Shown piece by piece: positions 21,701 through 33,743 of a DNA stretch of 64,000 bases. Source of the stretch: Agrocybe praecox (lineage: Eukaryota > Basidiomycota > Agaricomycetes > Agaricales > Agrocybaceae); the NCBI GenBank assembly GCA_964017145.1, contig OZ024849.1, positions 1,116,001 through 1,180,000 of the forward strand. The letters run 5' to 3'. The translations under genes were made by a program, and so were the position numbers. The notes beneath the pieces are model-generated. The model saw only the letters and a program-made list of their open reading frames with translations. It did no database searches and was not told where the DNA came from. Positions within the stretch are counted from its first letter, which is position 1, and each line of letters begins with the position of its first letter.

Positions 21701-22787
21701 TTACTTGACGACTTGCTGAGGCATTAGTCCTCTTCCGCACACTAAACAGGACACAATTGGCGCTATCGGTATGTTCTCCATCATTCCTTTGTATCCCGTG
21801 CCTGCCACTGAGCACGCAGCAGTCTCCTCTACTGCTTTATTTTGACAACCAGAAGTATGGGTATCCGTACCGATGAAAGGAGAAGAAGTGGAAGGAGTAC
21901 GATCAGGAACATAGGGAGTGGTTGAGTTTCCGCAAGTAATGCAAAGATGTAGCAGTGGCATTCTCAAAGTACCATTCCCAGATTTACCGCCGTAGATCTG
22001 AGCGCCAGAGTACCCGTTGAAATATTCGACCTGTGCGCGGAATGCCTCATGGACAAGAAGCGCCGGGTAGTGCTCCATTTGTGCAGAGCACTCCTCAGCG
22101 GCAGGCCCAGGAAAGTACACCACTTGCATAGAGCAAGCCCGGGCAATAGGACTGTGGTAATATTCGATCTGGGAGCTACACTCGAGCGGGAAGGATGTTC
22201 CAGGGGTTATAACAACTGCTTTTACCACGTCTGTTAAGAGAAAATTAGTTCACATTGCAAGTTAAACTACCAATCAAGCAACTCACCAAGGGCCTTATCC
22301 TGTACATGCCCAAAAGTGCTGTCCAGGATGCGAGCCTTAACGGGGTTGACAGAAGATTGGCGACGGCGAGGTTGGCGGCTTGGGTGGTCATAGTTGACGG
22401 ATCTGCGCTGACAGTCCTTCTTGCCCTCCACTTGTCCGGTAGTGAACTGTACCTGTACAGGCTTCGTGAGCTCGAACCCCAGACCGTGCCGGGGGGTAAA
22501 CGAAGCAACAGTGTTATCTATGGCAGTGGTCAACTTGTTGGCGGGCAGCCCTGTTGAGGTATTTGATCAGATAAGTTAAACTAGAATAAGAATTACCGAC
22601 CTTTTTGTAATGAGTCGGGGGTTACTTGAGGCTCTGGGGTAGTGGCAGACGTAGGTGTGATGGCGGCCTCAACGGTGCCTGGCCGGTCGTTGACGACCCA
22701 ATCTGGACTGATAGTTCCAAAAAACCCAGACCATAGTGTCGGGAAAGATGCAAGGATGGAGGCGAAGAAAGAAACCTTGTTGGCCAT
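21701..22787 (-). CDS. Lineage-specific family, paralog A (short form with Cys repeat)
   Basis: I recognise no known family, but two relatives lie at 35120 (B) and 54066 (C). Three exons (22787-22601, 22550-22287, 22230-21701) give 326 residues, with phase-1 introns at the same places as in B. The N-terminus MANKVSFFASILASFPTLWS is hydrophobic and could be a signal or membrane segment. Shared blocks follow: EAAITP, LPANKLTTAID, RRSVNYDHPSRQPRRRQS, VKARILD.TFGHVQDKALG and DVVKAVVITPGT. Then come four copies of a 15-residue repeat (consensus CSAQIEYYHGPIAEA); the fourth has lost its cysteine (AFRAQVEYF). After that A leaves the B sequence and ends in an unrelated cysteine-containing tail, lacking the basic FTP-PER block. 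An in-frame ATG at 22880 exists, but it lies only ~27 bases after a TATA box, so 22787 is preferred. Confidence 0.72.
22000..22180 (-). repeat. Four-unit Cys/Tyr protein repeat in paralog A
   Basis: Four units of about 45 bases run downward from the cysteine codon at 22180. Units 1-3 begin CSSQIEYY, CSMQVVYF and CSAQMEHY; unit 4 begins FRAQVEYF, so the cysteine is replaced. The spacing is the same as in paralog B. Confidence 0.75.
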
Positions 22788-24446
22788 ATTAAATACACCG
22801 GCAAAGTTCGAATTGATTATTACGGATGGCTGAGAAAGGTAGTAATTGGCAAAAGCGAAGAACTTGTAAGAGATATCCATGGAGAGACAACACGCTCGGA
22901 GAGATTCTTTATATACTTAGCTTCAAGAGGCTGACCAGTAAATGTCTAAGAATCAACCGAAATTTGCCAGTCAGCCGCCCATCCAGCAGACCAGCTTAAA
23001 AATAAAACCCATTATGCATTGGGAATACATTACGATCGAGCCTGAAATTTTGACCAAAATTCTTTTGTGACATCGCTCGCTAGTATAGTTGTGGGAGTGG
23101 TGCTCTCCTCAAGGATGTAAGGCCATTCAAAAATAGCCAAATACTCTGACGATCCAAACCTTCCGAACAGTTCGGCCTTCGATGTGTTTCTGTACAGCGG
23201 AAACACATACAAATCAAGGAGATAATATGAGAAAAGTAAGAAAGGAATCACTAAAAAATAATCAGTCTCGTAAGCTTGTGGACTCAGTAGATGGTTTACC
23301 TCGATTTCGCGACCTCATAGCCAAAAGAAGTATTTGTGCCGACAAGCCGACAAGTTGACAAGCGCCCACATATACCAGCGTGTTTTTATTCCACCAACTC
23401 TTGACTATGAGGAGTCATCAACTACAAATAGTCTAAAGATGTCGTACTGAAGGTTGTCATTCTTTGAGTGTAAGTCTCTCATGGTCAGAGGAGCGAGTAG
23501 CATGCGAATATACATACGAGCGCGCAGAATCCAAGAGTAATCATCGAGATATTTTAGTTATAGCCTGCACTGATAGGCATCAGGTTACATTTATCGTGAC
23601 AAGTTGACAACATGATTTCCTCCAGTCGTGCTAGCAGAGCAATTCTTCAATAAGAAGACAACAAATACGCGGTTTGACCACAAGAAAGCGTTCAAGTTGA
23701 GTACAAGTCGTACAAATCAAGCCATTTGAGGGAGTATTGAAGATAATTCGAAGCCATGTTAGTAAGGTTTCCGACTGCTTTCCCGAACCTAGCTATTTCA
23801 ACCTGAGTGAGTAGGAGTGTCTGGTACAGATAGATGACTATATAAGGCACAGACACCTTATATGTAGACGCGGGTCCAAAGTCAGCTATGGAGTCAGCGA
23901 CGCTGACAGGTCTGCAGGATAGAAAAGATAATTCTAGAAAACCAAAGTCAGGAGTGGCATTACTATGTTGGTACGCGCGCCGCATGTCAGTTGGAATTAG
24001 TACAAGCGGAGAATGAACGTTAGAACGTTAGTGAACTGGCATAATTCATTCATAATTGTAACATTGTAACATGCTAACATGAGTTAGACGACGTGTAAAG
24101 GGATTAATTTACAAGAAAAGACCACTCGCATCGTGAGCTAAGGTTATACTATACTGAGGGGTTGAGGAGAGGTACAGAGGTTATTATATAATGACAAGAA
24201 GTGAATAAAGCCAAGAAAGATGGCATAAAGATAGGTCGAGTGATGATGCAATGCGTGCAGGGAAAAGTGAAAATGAATCCCAAATGAATCCCGCGAGAAA
24301 GATAGGTAGCATCAAGAAAGTCAACCGAAGTGAGACCAAGAATTAGCGATTAGCGCTTAGCACTGATTGTCAAGCGCGTGTTTGAGCTGAGGTTGATATA
24401 AAGGTATTAGAATAGAATGAAGGGGTCGTCGGTAGGAAACATAAGT
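22788..24446. other. Intergenic region, 1.66 kb
   Basis: This holds the promoter of paralog A (TATA at 22907) and the 3' side of the coiled-coil gene. Two short minus-strand frames (23030-23251 and 23692-23985) lack family features. Near 24030-24080 there are short AACGTTAG and TAACATT/GTAACAT repeats. No mobile element is recognised. Confidence 0.4.
22907..22915 (-). promoter_or_regulatory. TATA box (TATATAAAG) of paralog A
   Basis: Read on the minus strand, it lies about 27 bases before the in-frame ATG at 22880 and 120 bases before ATG 22787. Transcription should begin close to 22880, which makes the downstream ATG the likelier start. Confidence 0.6.
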
Positions 24447-27268
24447 TTATTGTAAATGGCAAGGATCCTTGGAACTTGGTTCGCAGTCCAGCAGTTTATC
24501 GACATCGTTGTGCGAGGTAGTCGTGGGTAAGACCAATTTCTCTAGAACGTCCTTCGCCTCCGCGCGTGAATATGTCCCAAGAGCAGCAAGTTTCCGTCCA
24601 TCCATTAAGTCCTCGATAGCTTTTGCTTGCGTCTGAGCGTGAGCAACGTCCTCCACGTGTTGTTTTTCTAATCCTCGTAGCCTTTGTTCAGCCTCTTCCA
24701 GACGTTGTTTGTACAATTGAAGTTCACGATCCTGTTTGACGCGCTCGGCCTCGTGTTCTGCCTGCTCCTTCTCCTTCTGTTTTTTGTCACTCTCTAAGAG
24801 TGTGGCCCATCGCCCTTCCATTTCCTGAGCCCAGTGTTCGTTGAGTTGAGTCATGCGCAACTTGTCGTCCTCTTGCATCCGCTGTAAAGTTTCTGCACAC
24901 ACTTTCTCCACTTCGGATAATTTCGCAGCGTGTGTAGATTCCAATTCCTTCTTGCGCTTGTCCAAGTTCTGCGACAATTTTGACAGAGCGAGCTTCTCTT
25001 TCCCGACGGCGATTTTTTCAGCGGCAATTTTGTTTTCGCTGTCAGTAAGCTTTTGAGTGCGAACACGGGCCTCACTAATCGCCTTCTCGTATCCCATTAG
25101 TTCAGCAGCTTTCCGTTCCCTCGAGATGGTGTTCTTGAGCGTCTGTTCCCAGTTAGCTCGATCTTTCTCCCAGGCTTCCTTCTCTTCTTTGTGCTGCGCC
25201 TCCAATGACGGCTTCACGACATCGACCCAGCTTGTCACCTTGTTCTTGACTTCCTCAAAAAGCTCCTTTTCTTGCTCCAATTTAGACGCCTCTGTAAGCA
25301 ATGCGTGTTTCTCTTCCTCAATCAATTTCCTCTCCTTCGTAAGGGTCTCCTGCAAGGAAAGCAATTCCTTCTTCGCGGATAACAAAGACGAACGTTCGGA
25401 AACGAGGTCTTCCTTGACTCGAGCGTCCTCCAGGTACGTCATAATTACAAGTCCCGCTTTCTTGGCCTTCGTCTCAGCCAAAGAATCTTGCTCCTGCTTA
25501 GCTGCGGCCTGCTCCTCTAGTTTTCTTACCTTCTCCTGGAGTTCTGCATTTAATGTGGACTTTCGTCTATCCTCTGCGATATATGCTTCTAATCTGTCTC
25601 CAAAGTCACGCCGTAGAACTTCCAATGCAGTGTCCCGCTCCTTTTGCATTTGTTCCGTGCCCTCCATTTCTCGAACTTGATCGGCATACTTCTCACCAAT
25701 TTCTCGAAGCTTTTCATTGGTAATTTTTAGACGTCGCTCCACTTCCCGGAGTTCAGATAAATTGAAGGCCTCTTTTGTTCGGGAGTCAGCCAACTCAGTT
25801 TCTTTGATCTTCAACATCCTTTCGCCTTCGTTCTTCAACCGTGAAACTTCTGTTTCGTGAAGCTTAACCGCCTCGGCAAACTTCACTTCAGAAACCTGCA
25901 GGCTCTGCGATAGATTTCGAATGGTTGTTTGGGAATCTTGTTCGGCCTTCTCAAATCTCTCTTGCTTGCCCTGGAGGTCTTCCGAGTAGTCCCTACCCAG
26001 GGAATCTAGTTTTTCTTGATAAACTTTTTGGAAATTCGCCTCCGAAATTTCAAGCTGTTTTTGACATGCCTCATACGCTTTCTTCCGCACGCGGTTCAAC
26101 GATTCTTGGGCTTCTTTCTCCTTCACTGCGAGGGCATCTAGAAAACCTTTATTTAATCGATGCTGAACTTCCGTCTCTTTCTTTGCGAGTTCACTTTCCA
26201 GAGTTGCCCGTTGATTTGCTTCATAAATGGCAGTGAATTTAGCCATTTGTTGTTTATAGTACGACTGCATCGAATTGAGTTGTTCCGCAAACAGTTTCAT
26301 TGTGGCATCAGTGCCCTCTTGAATGACGGTCGACGGCCTAACATTATCCTGTAATTTGGTATTGGGGATTGTCGACAATGATGACGGTGATAATGTAGAC
26401 ATGGCTGGGACCTCCGTTGTAGAGTGGCTATGAGATGGATGAGTTGGAGAATGAGACGGTTGTCCGGACTTTGAGTAGAAAGAACGTGGTTGGGCATCCT
26501 GAGCAGCTTGGCGTTGAGGAAAATTAGATTGGTGTTCTACGGGCGACATGGAATGCTGTCCATTCGGAGGATGATAATTATGAGGAGGACCAGGGGAATT
26601 TGATGACATGCTGGCTTCTTTGTCTGGTGATAACAAATAAATAGAAGAATAATGTGATAGTTGTCTCTGAGATTCGCGATAGAATTGATCGTCGATTAAA
26701 GGCTTTGGGGGAAAATAGGACGTAGGTTTCCTAATAGGATCTTTCTGACTGGTTTTCGGTGAATTGGATTCTGAGGTTGAAGCCAAGCTAAGTATTTTGT
26801 AAATTCCAAGAATACTCATTACTTACGCAAGAACGTAATCACCGAAGGCAAAGCTGTGAACTCCATAATCCTATTCGAAGCAGAAAGATCTTTATTTGGG
26901 CTTTGTCCTGTTTCCGAAGATGGATCCTTGATGTTGCTGGGAAGATCTTCGGATGTCCTGGATCGCTTTCTGGTCCCATCATCTCCCAAAGCGCCATCGA
27001 CTACATGGTTGGGCCTCGTATGCGTGGAGCTCGACTTTTCGCAGGCAGAGGATGCTACCGATTCGCACGAGATAGATGAAGTCACTGTGTCTATGTCACC
27101 AAAAGATCGTTTACGTGCATTCATATGTAATTCTGGCTCTCGGACGTCAATGAGCGCCTGGGATGATCCGTGTTTTTGATAGTCTGCGGCCATGTCGGAC
27201 CTGGGTTCACAGGCATTCTTAGATTCATTCTGCGTCCGTTTCGAATCGTGCACGCTTTCGGAGACCAT
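24447..27268 (-). CDS. Long coiled-coil protein with disordered nuclear-type N-terminus
   Basis: Not recognised by family. Two exons (27268-26827 and 26770-24447) give 921 residues. The intron is phase 1 and uses the CTCAG acceptor, not the nearer TTAG, which would break the frame. The first ~150 residues are polar with two basic patches that could be nuclear signals (ARKRSFGDID, TRKRSRTSED). A Pro/Ser/His-rich stretch follows to about residue 290. The rest is almost pure heptad-type Glu/Lys/Gln/Leu sequence, for example LREVERRLKITNEKLREIGEKY and RLEEAEQRLRGLEKQHVEDV, up to a short tail with DVLEKLVLPTTTSHNDVDKL. This predicts an extended dimeric rod, perhaps a scaffold in nucleus or cytoskeleton. 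It is divergent from a second coiled-coil gene at 28776 with a similar layout. Confidence 0.8.
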
Positions 27269-28775
27269 GGTACTTGAGCCACCGTTTACTTTCTAGGATC
27301 AATGTGGCATTTGAGTGGTACTGCCAAGGTACTGCTGAAGCTTTCTTGTCGTGGAGATTTACTCTGGATTTATATACTGTGTAAAAGACCGAAAGTAGGT
27401 AAGCTCAAGTACCCAGTTGATAATGAATTTATACTGACAAGAACGTTATGATCTACGCAAGCTTTGCGCCCCCCAAAGATGACCAGCTAGAGTTTGAAGT
27501 AAACACACGACGAAGACTCCTCTAGCTAGGCGAGGAAAGCATGCCGCTTATGTAACCTGTGATGCGATCTCGGCATCCTCATGCCATACCTCCTCGAATT
27601 TGCCTCGGATTGGCCTCGGATATTGTTTTGAAAGTTCAAGAAGATAGAAGCCAGCATATTTCTAATATATGGATAGCTTAATTCTTTGTCTAAAATTACA
27701 TATAATATAAATTGACAAATTATAGCTACTAACAGAACAAATTATGGTGATTTTTATATCCAAGTCAAAAACATATATAATGATTGATTACCGGTTTATG
27801 GATGATAACATACTGGTAACTTCTTGTACCGTCAACTATACGCTTAAAATACGAGGAATATCAGTCAGACATCTCTATATGTTGGTTAGTTCTACCAGTC
27901 TTTCGAGATACGAGTGCAATTAATATATTAAGCTGCCAGTACATAAGTATCAAGATACTTATTCAAGCAGCCATTTGATACTGAGCAAATAATGAGAAAC
28001 AGAACCTGAAATATGTACTTATTTTTTTGATTTATTTTGATACAGTCGGTCCCTATAAGTACTTTCCTTCGTCACGACTAATAAGTTTAAGCGCCCATCA
28101 AAAATGCATTCATACCGACAATCGTCAAATCAGATGCTGTCTGTTATTAGCTGCTGTTTGGTACCTCTCTTACCGCGTGCAATACTAGTGTAATGACTCG
28201 TAAAAATAAGTCATTAAAGTTGCTGAAGTCAGTCGGCTCCCATTGTCAATCTTCAATATTTTACTTGCACAGGGTTATACTAGTTTTTCTTAATTATCGT
28301 ACGAGCATTAGGACCTGTGTTAAAGGGAAGTCCAGCTTCATTCACTGATGATTCTTCTTTCTTACTCTGCTTGTGACCTGACGCGGTCAAGTCAAAGGTC
28401 CCACTCTTTCAACTTGGCTCTGAAGGGAAATTGTGATTGCCGCCGACCGTGGTTACTTACGTAACCATAAGTAAGATAGGGGTCTCATTAAATTTTCTCC
28501 ATCATTATTCAATATTCTTTCTTCATCAATCCCTGGTTTCATCTTACCCACCAAAGCTTATTTTCTTGTTGTCTCCGTTTATTTGGGACATAGGTACGTA
28601 ATTGTATGCTAGTCAGTCATATTTCGAATGACCGACTGTATTCAGATATCTCAGATTGTGTTGACCACTTTCTACAAACAGGAGCGGAAAATCATCGTAC
28701 CCTGCATCAATTCAACCACTTTGTCCTACTAGTCGCGGTCTATCGTGTCCCACTTTGAAATCATTCGAAATCGAC
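27269..28775. other. AT-rich divergent intergenic region, 1.5 kb
   Basis: This separates two coiled-coil genes transcribed away from each other. It is strongly AT-rich between about 27640 and 28050, with no open frame of note. It should contain both promoters; the TATA box of the minus-strand gene is listed separately. Confidence 0.5.
27368..27376 (-). promoter_or_regulatory. TATA box (TATATAAAT) of the minus-strand coiled-coil gene
   Basis: It lies 100 bases before the ATG at 27268, a usual distance for a basidiomycete promoter with a short leader. Confidence 0.55.
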
Positions 28776-30872
28776 ATGCACTCGAACCCCAATTCGACAT
28801 TCTACGGGCCAAATACCATGCCTACAATACCCAATGCCACTCCGGCATTGAAGCGAACACACGGAGAACTTGATAACAAAGATCCGATCCGGTCTTTCCT
28901 GGACGGAATGCAGCGCTCTCACAGTAGTTCTCAGGATGCAGATCATTGCAGGCCAGAAAGTTCGAGAAAGAGGACGAAACTATCTTCCACTGTCGCCCAT
29001 TCGCCTTTGGGAGCTGGTCTACATCCTCAGCCATCACAATTGGTCGGAAATCAATGCCATTTGCCTTCTCCTGCACATTCGCCTCTCTACCGAAGAGGCC
29101 CAGTTGAGCAAACCTTCTCCCAGTCGCAAGGCCAGCAGCAGTTACAACGCAATTCTTCAGCTGCAGGATCCACAACTGGACTCTTCACGCAGTCATCCAA
29201 TAATTCGCGAGGTGTAATCAGCTCGAATGCCGAAAAGATTCGTTCTTGGTCGTCCTCGCCTTCCATAGTTTATGTACCGCAAAACGGACGACAAAATCCT
29301 TCGGTACTCAATATGCAGCCTGGGACACAACCCGTCCAACCTTCGCCAATGCCACCTCCTAGACCAAATCAGATACCTGCAAATAATGTTCCCGTACCAG
29401 GCTTCACGTCTACCTCTAATCAACCCATACCTACCAACACGAACGTCCCATACTATCCTCTCCCAATGCGGACGTCGATGGTCGGGCAAACCCCAACTGC
29501 GCCTCCTAGTCAATTACAACAGGTGAGCGACTGGCAATTCGTTCAGCACCAAATGCAGAATTGGCCTCAGTACGCCAACTTTCCGCCTGCTTTTATTCCT
29601 GTTCCCGTCCCCAGAGTACAACGTGCTCCCGGGGTACAACAAGTACAAGGACGACTGCCTGTATCGACTACTACAAAAGTATCGTCGCGTTCCATCGATA
29701 TTAATGCTGATATCATCATGGCGCTAATCAGGAAAGAAGTTATGCGTGCATCGGAATTAATGGGAGCTCCGCATAAGGACGTTGGAGTGTCGACGCGTGA
29801 GGATGATTATGCAGAGAAAGGCGGCGAGGATAGCGCATTGCTTCTGGAAGTCGCGGAGCAGGTAGCGAATGTATCTGTGGAACAGAACACGAATGAAGAA
29901 GTTTTACAAGCCGAAAATGCACGCCTGAAGGCTGAATTGAAAAAATCCGAAGAAAAGCAACAGGGTATCGCCGAGGAAATAGCGAGGAGACTTGGTATAA
30001 TCCAGACCATTGAGGCAGAGAACTCCCCCTTGAAGGCGCAAACAAATCAATTAGACGCTAACCCACAGGAGGATAAGACGCGAACTGACGCCTCAAACTG
30101 GCTAATTCTCGAGTTCGAACAACGGGAGCAAAGTCGACGGTCACTAGAAGAGGAGAATACCAAGATGAGAAAAGAACTGGAATTGGTCAACAAAAGGCTC
30201 AGAGAAGAGACCGAAAAGATTCTCAAACTCCAGGGTGTGGCCGCCGCGGAACGTGCAAAATGGGAAGCTGAACGAAATGCTCTGGAAGCGCACAAGGGCA
30301 GCGTGAAGGATGATGCAAAAGCAAACGAAAGCAAGTCCATTATCATCCAAACGCTCAAAACAGACAGTAACAAATGGGAACAGGATTGGCTATCGCTGAA
30401 ACGCAAGAACGCTCAGAGGAAAGCTGATCTCAGCGCGGTCCGTATAGCTCTCGAGGAAGCAAACATCAACGTTGCTTCACTTCGGGAAGCACTTGACATC
30501 GAACGTGAAAAGGTGAAGATTGCTTGGAAGCGCTCCGAAGTCAAGAAAGATCACTGGTTAAAAATCGTTAAGGAACTCGAATCGAAAGCGGAAGAACGCA
30601 GGAAAGGCGCTGGGCAGACACCCCAAATTGATTCGAGTTCTACCGGTGAAGTGTCCTTGGAAGATAATCCTAAGCTTCGGGAGATCCATGATCAACTGAG
30701 TAAGGAACTTGAATCTTGGAAAGCAGATTACGACTCGGTAAAGGCGGAGAATGTCCAAGCGAACGCCATAGTGGATAAGCTTGAAAATACAATCATCAAG
30801 CTGGAAGCTAAACTGAACATGGCGAAGGTGACTTCATTGTCTGAGTCATCTTCCTACGAGGACGTAAAATAG
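28776..30872 (+). CDS. Coiled-coil protein with Pro/Gln-rich N-terminus, single exon
   Basis: Not recognised. The ATG at 28776 begins 698 codons without introns; the frame is open a little further up, but only to a TTG. The first ~320 residues are disordered and rich in Ser, Pro, Gln and Asn, with basic patches ALKRTHGELD and SSRKRTKLSS. The remaining ~370 residues are heptad-type (LLLEVAEQVANVSVEQNTNE, NARLKAELKKSEEKQQ, RRSLEEENTKMRKELELVNKRL, SKELESWKADYDSVKAENVQ). Layout and the KR-x-x-G-[DE]-[IL]-D patch resemble the divergent neighbour at 24447-27268, so the two may be old duplicates or partners of one complex. That is inference; alignment of the rods by eye is not convincing. A nuclear or cytoplasmic scaffold role is the most I would suggest. 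Confidence 0.78.
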   Translation: MHSNPNSTFYGPNTMPTIPNATPALKRTHGELDNKDPIRSFLDGMQRSHSSSQDADHCRPESSRKRTKLSSTVAHSPLGAGLHPQPSQLVGNQCHLPSPAHSPLYRRGPVEQTFSQSQGQQQLQRNSSAAGSTTGLFTQSSNNSRGVISSNAEKIRSWSSSPSIVYVPQNGRQNPSVLNMQPGTQPVQPSPMPPPRPNQIPANNVPVPGFTSTSNQPIPTNTNVPYYPLPMRTSMVGQTPTAPPSQLQQVSDWQFVQHQMQNWPQYANFPPAFIPVPVPRVQRAPGVQQVQGRLPVSTTTKVSSRSIDINADIIMALIRKEVMRASELMGAPHKDVGVSTREDDYAEKGGEDSALLLEVAEQVANVSVEQNTNEEVLQAENARLKAELKKSEEKQQGIAEEIARRLGIIQTIEAENSPLKAQTNQLDANPQEDKTRTDASNWLILEFEQREQSRRSLEEENTKMRKELELVNKRLREETEKILKLQGVAAAERAKWEAERNALEAHKGSVKDDAKANESKSIIIQTLKTDSNKWEQDWLSLKRKNAQRKADLSAVRIALEEANINVASLREALDIEREKVKIAWKRSEVKKDHWLKIVKELESKAEERRKGAGQTPQIDSSSTGEVSLEDNPKLREIHDQLSKELESWKADYDSVKAENVQANAIVDKLENTIIKLEAKLNMAKVTSLSESSSYEDVK

Positions 30873-31259
30873 TCATAGGGATGTAAGCCGTCCATGGGCC
30901 TCTTTGAATGCCTTTGGGATTATTCTCTACCTCTACAAAGGTCATTTAAAAATCTACGCATGTGGTGCGTTAACAGAGAAAACCTCCGATTTCTTGACCA
31001 CGCAGGCGAGATCCTTGACTTCAGAAATCAGGGCTGCAGAGGTAGCAACTCGTTCTACGGAGGCTATATCCGGGGCATTGAACTTGGGATTTCGGAGAGG
31101 AGGGCTGAGGAGGGTCGGACTGTTACAATTAAAGACGATTATGTAATACTTGTTAGTAATCGGTCGAAACAAATTTTGGCCTGCAGTGACGCGCATTCCC
31201 GGCGTCCTCCTATTCCACCTGCACCACCTTGTACCACCCATCATCCTCCAAAAGCCAAC
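30873..31259. other. Intergenic region before TOM70
   Basis: Short gap between two + strand genes. A longer open frame reads through it into TOM70, but the TOM70 start is clear, so I treat this as leader and promoter. Confidence 0.45.
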
Positions 31260-33743
31260 ATGGCCCTCACCCCTTCCCTCGATGCAGCGTCTCCATCATT
31301 TATTGAGCGCGTTCATGACTTTGTGGGAGAACACAAAAAGACTATCGTCATAGCTGCTGCTGCTGTCGCTGTCGCAGGAGGTCTCGGTGTAGCTTACTAT
31401 GCCTCCACGTCAAAACCTCCTTCTGTAGGAGGTACAGGAGAAACTGGGAAGACCAAAAAGGACAAGAAGAAGAAGAGCAGCGGGAAGGGGTCGAAGAAGG
31501 GTTCAAAGAAATCCAGTGACGATGATGGTCCTATCCTGGAAGAAAAGAAACCAACACCTGCAAAGTCGGAGGAAGGCAAAGGTGTGTTTCTTTCATACAC
31601 GCACCTATCATCACCTCGCGTGAATATGCCACTCATAAAAACTGACATGTAGAGGCGTATGAATCCATGAGCGCGGAGGAAATCGCGGCTTTACCTGAAA
31701 CTGTCAGTCTAATTTTCTTTGTTGTAACTCCATATTACACATATGATAACACGTTTATTCTGTAGGAACGAGCAACTATTGCCACGTCTCTTAAAGCACG
31801 CGGTAACGCAGCTTATCAGGGACGCGACTTTGCTGGTGCAGCAGACCTCTACACACGCGCCATCCAAATATCACCAAAACCGGAACCAGTATTCTACAGC
31901 AATCGCGCCGCTTGTGAGTTTTTATTTTTAAAAGCTGCTCAACTCCCATTCCCTCCATAACTGTCATTAATACGTCATTATTTCAGGCTATGTGAACATG
32001 TCTCCTCCGTTACACGAGAAAGTCGTAGAAGATTGTGATTCAGCGCTAAAACTTGACCCTAAATATGTCAAAGCTTTGAATAGGCGCGCCATGGCTTATG
32101 AAGGATTAGGAAGGTGGGAGGATGCTCTGAGAGGTAAGTGTCCAAAGACATGTCTGCGTCAAGCGCGGGATATTCAAAAAAATTCCCTTGCACAGATTTC
32201 ACAGCTGCAACTATCTTGGACAAGTTCCAGAACCAGACTACTGCGAACTCAGTGGAACGCGTCCTGAAGGTTTTGTCCACTGAGAACGCTGCTACCATCA
32301 TGAAGGTTGGTAGTCTCTTCTACCGTAAAAACGTTAACCTTACGCTTTTATCAGCAACGCGAACCAAGATTGCCTTCGTATACCTTTATATCTGCATATT
32401 TCGCAGCTTTCCGACCCCGTCAGTTCGGTCGTTGCTTCCTACTCGTCATAACTCATTTCCATATCAGGTGCTCACCCCACTTTACCTGAAAACCCCAGCA
32501 CTGGAGACGAGACTCTTCTCCTTGCTTTGCAGGCATTAGATGCAGCGGACTATGCTCATGCAGTCACACTCGTCAACGAAGCTATTGAACAAGGTATTTC
32601 GTGGGACAAAGGTCGTGCGGAAGCACTTAACCTACGGGGAACCTTCAAGTAAGTTATTGATTCATCAAATGAAATAAATCAACTCAATTTCCGAATCGCT
32701 TAGGTTCCTTACGAGCGAGATCCCTGGAGCAAAGGCTGATTTGGAAGAGTCAATAAAACTCGAGCCTGGATTCACACAAAGCTTGGTCAAGATCGCAAGC
32801 GTACACATGGAACAAGGCGATCCCAAAGCTGCTTTCGAGGCGTTTGAAGCCGCTGAAAAAGCAAACAGCGAGGACCCAGATGTTTGGTATCACCGCGGAC
32901 AAGGTACATTGCATTGGTCTTGTTGTTAAGGGTATACTAACGAAAAATCAGTCTTATTCATCATGAACGAGTTTGCTGAAGCTGCAACGAACTACATTAA
33001 GTCTTCAGAACTTGATGATAAATTTGTGTTCAGCCATATTCAGCTGGCAGTAGCTCAATACAAGATGGGCGATCTTGCTAAGAGCATGGCCACTTTCAGG
33101 AGAACACTAAGAGAGTTCCCTACCCGAAGCGAGCCAAGCAACTATTAGTATGTCCCTTTTTTGTGTATAGATTGCAGAGACATTTTGACGATTTCTATCA
33201 GTGGCGAGTTGCTGTTGGACCAAGGAAGGTTCGAAGATGCTGTTGAGAAGTTCGATAAGGCTATTGAACTAGAACAGAAGAAGTAATGTCTCTAATTGAT
33301 ATACATCTCTGCAAACGGCTCATCAATTATTTTTGCAGGTCTCCCCCTAATGTTCTTCCTTTGGTTAACAAGGGTCTCGCTCTTTATCAATGGAAGCAGG
33401 ACATCGGTGCAGCAGAACGATGCTGCCACGAAGCCCTCCGTATTGACGACGAGTGTGAAGCGGCTGTCGCTACCCTCGCCCAGCTCAGCTTGCAGCAGAG
33501 CAAGATTCCCGAAGCTGTCAAGATGTTTGAGCGCCAAGCAGAGTTGGCAAGGACCGAGCCAGAGCTGGCCAATGCTTTGACATATCAATACGTGAGTTGG
33601 CGTTTATTATGTCTAATGGGATGTATCTGGTCTGACAAGAGTCATTATAGGCTACCTCGGCTCAAGTTGACTTCCTGAAAAACTATCCTGACATGGCTGC
33701 CCAGTTGAACCAGATTGCCCAGGGTATGATGGGCGCACAATAG
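31260..33743 (+). CDS. TOM70: Mitochondrial import receptor TOM70
   Basis: An outer-membrane receptor that takes hydrophobic precursors (such as metabolite carriers) from Hsp70/Hsp90 and passes them to the TOM pore. Residues ~23-45 form the N-terminal membrane anchor ([20 protein letters not shown]), followed by a lysine/serine/glycine linker. TPR repeats begin with [19 protein letters not shown] and [12 protein letters not shown], continue through [44 protein letters not shown] and [13 protein letters not shown], and end at [20 protein letters not shown]. The two-helix clamp that reads the EEVD tail of chaperones should lie in the first three repeats. About ten introns are present; the piece around 32360-32410 carries the conserved [16 protein letters not shown]. 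Length is typical, near 600 residues. The ATG at 31260 has an ACCAACATGG-like context. Confidence 0.93.

Noticed and set aside
22788..22880. Longer start for paralog A (ATG 22880)
   Set aside because: It begins only about 27 bases after the TATA box, and the added residues have no counterpart in B or C.
23692..23985. Minus-strand frame of 97 residues with hydrophobic middle
   Set aside because: Composition is not gene-like, there is no relative in the window, and several introns could be drawn through it.
25057..25680. 207-residue + frame rich in serine
   Set aside because: It is the antisense shadow of the coiled-coil gene, where Glu/Lys codons read as Ser/Phe on the other strand.
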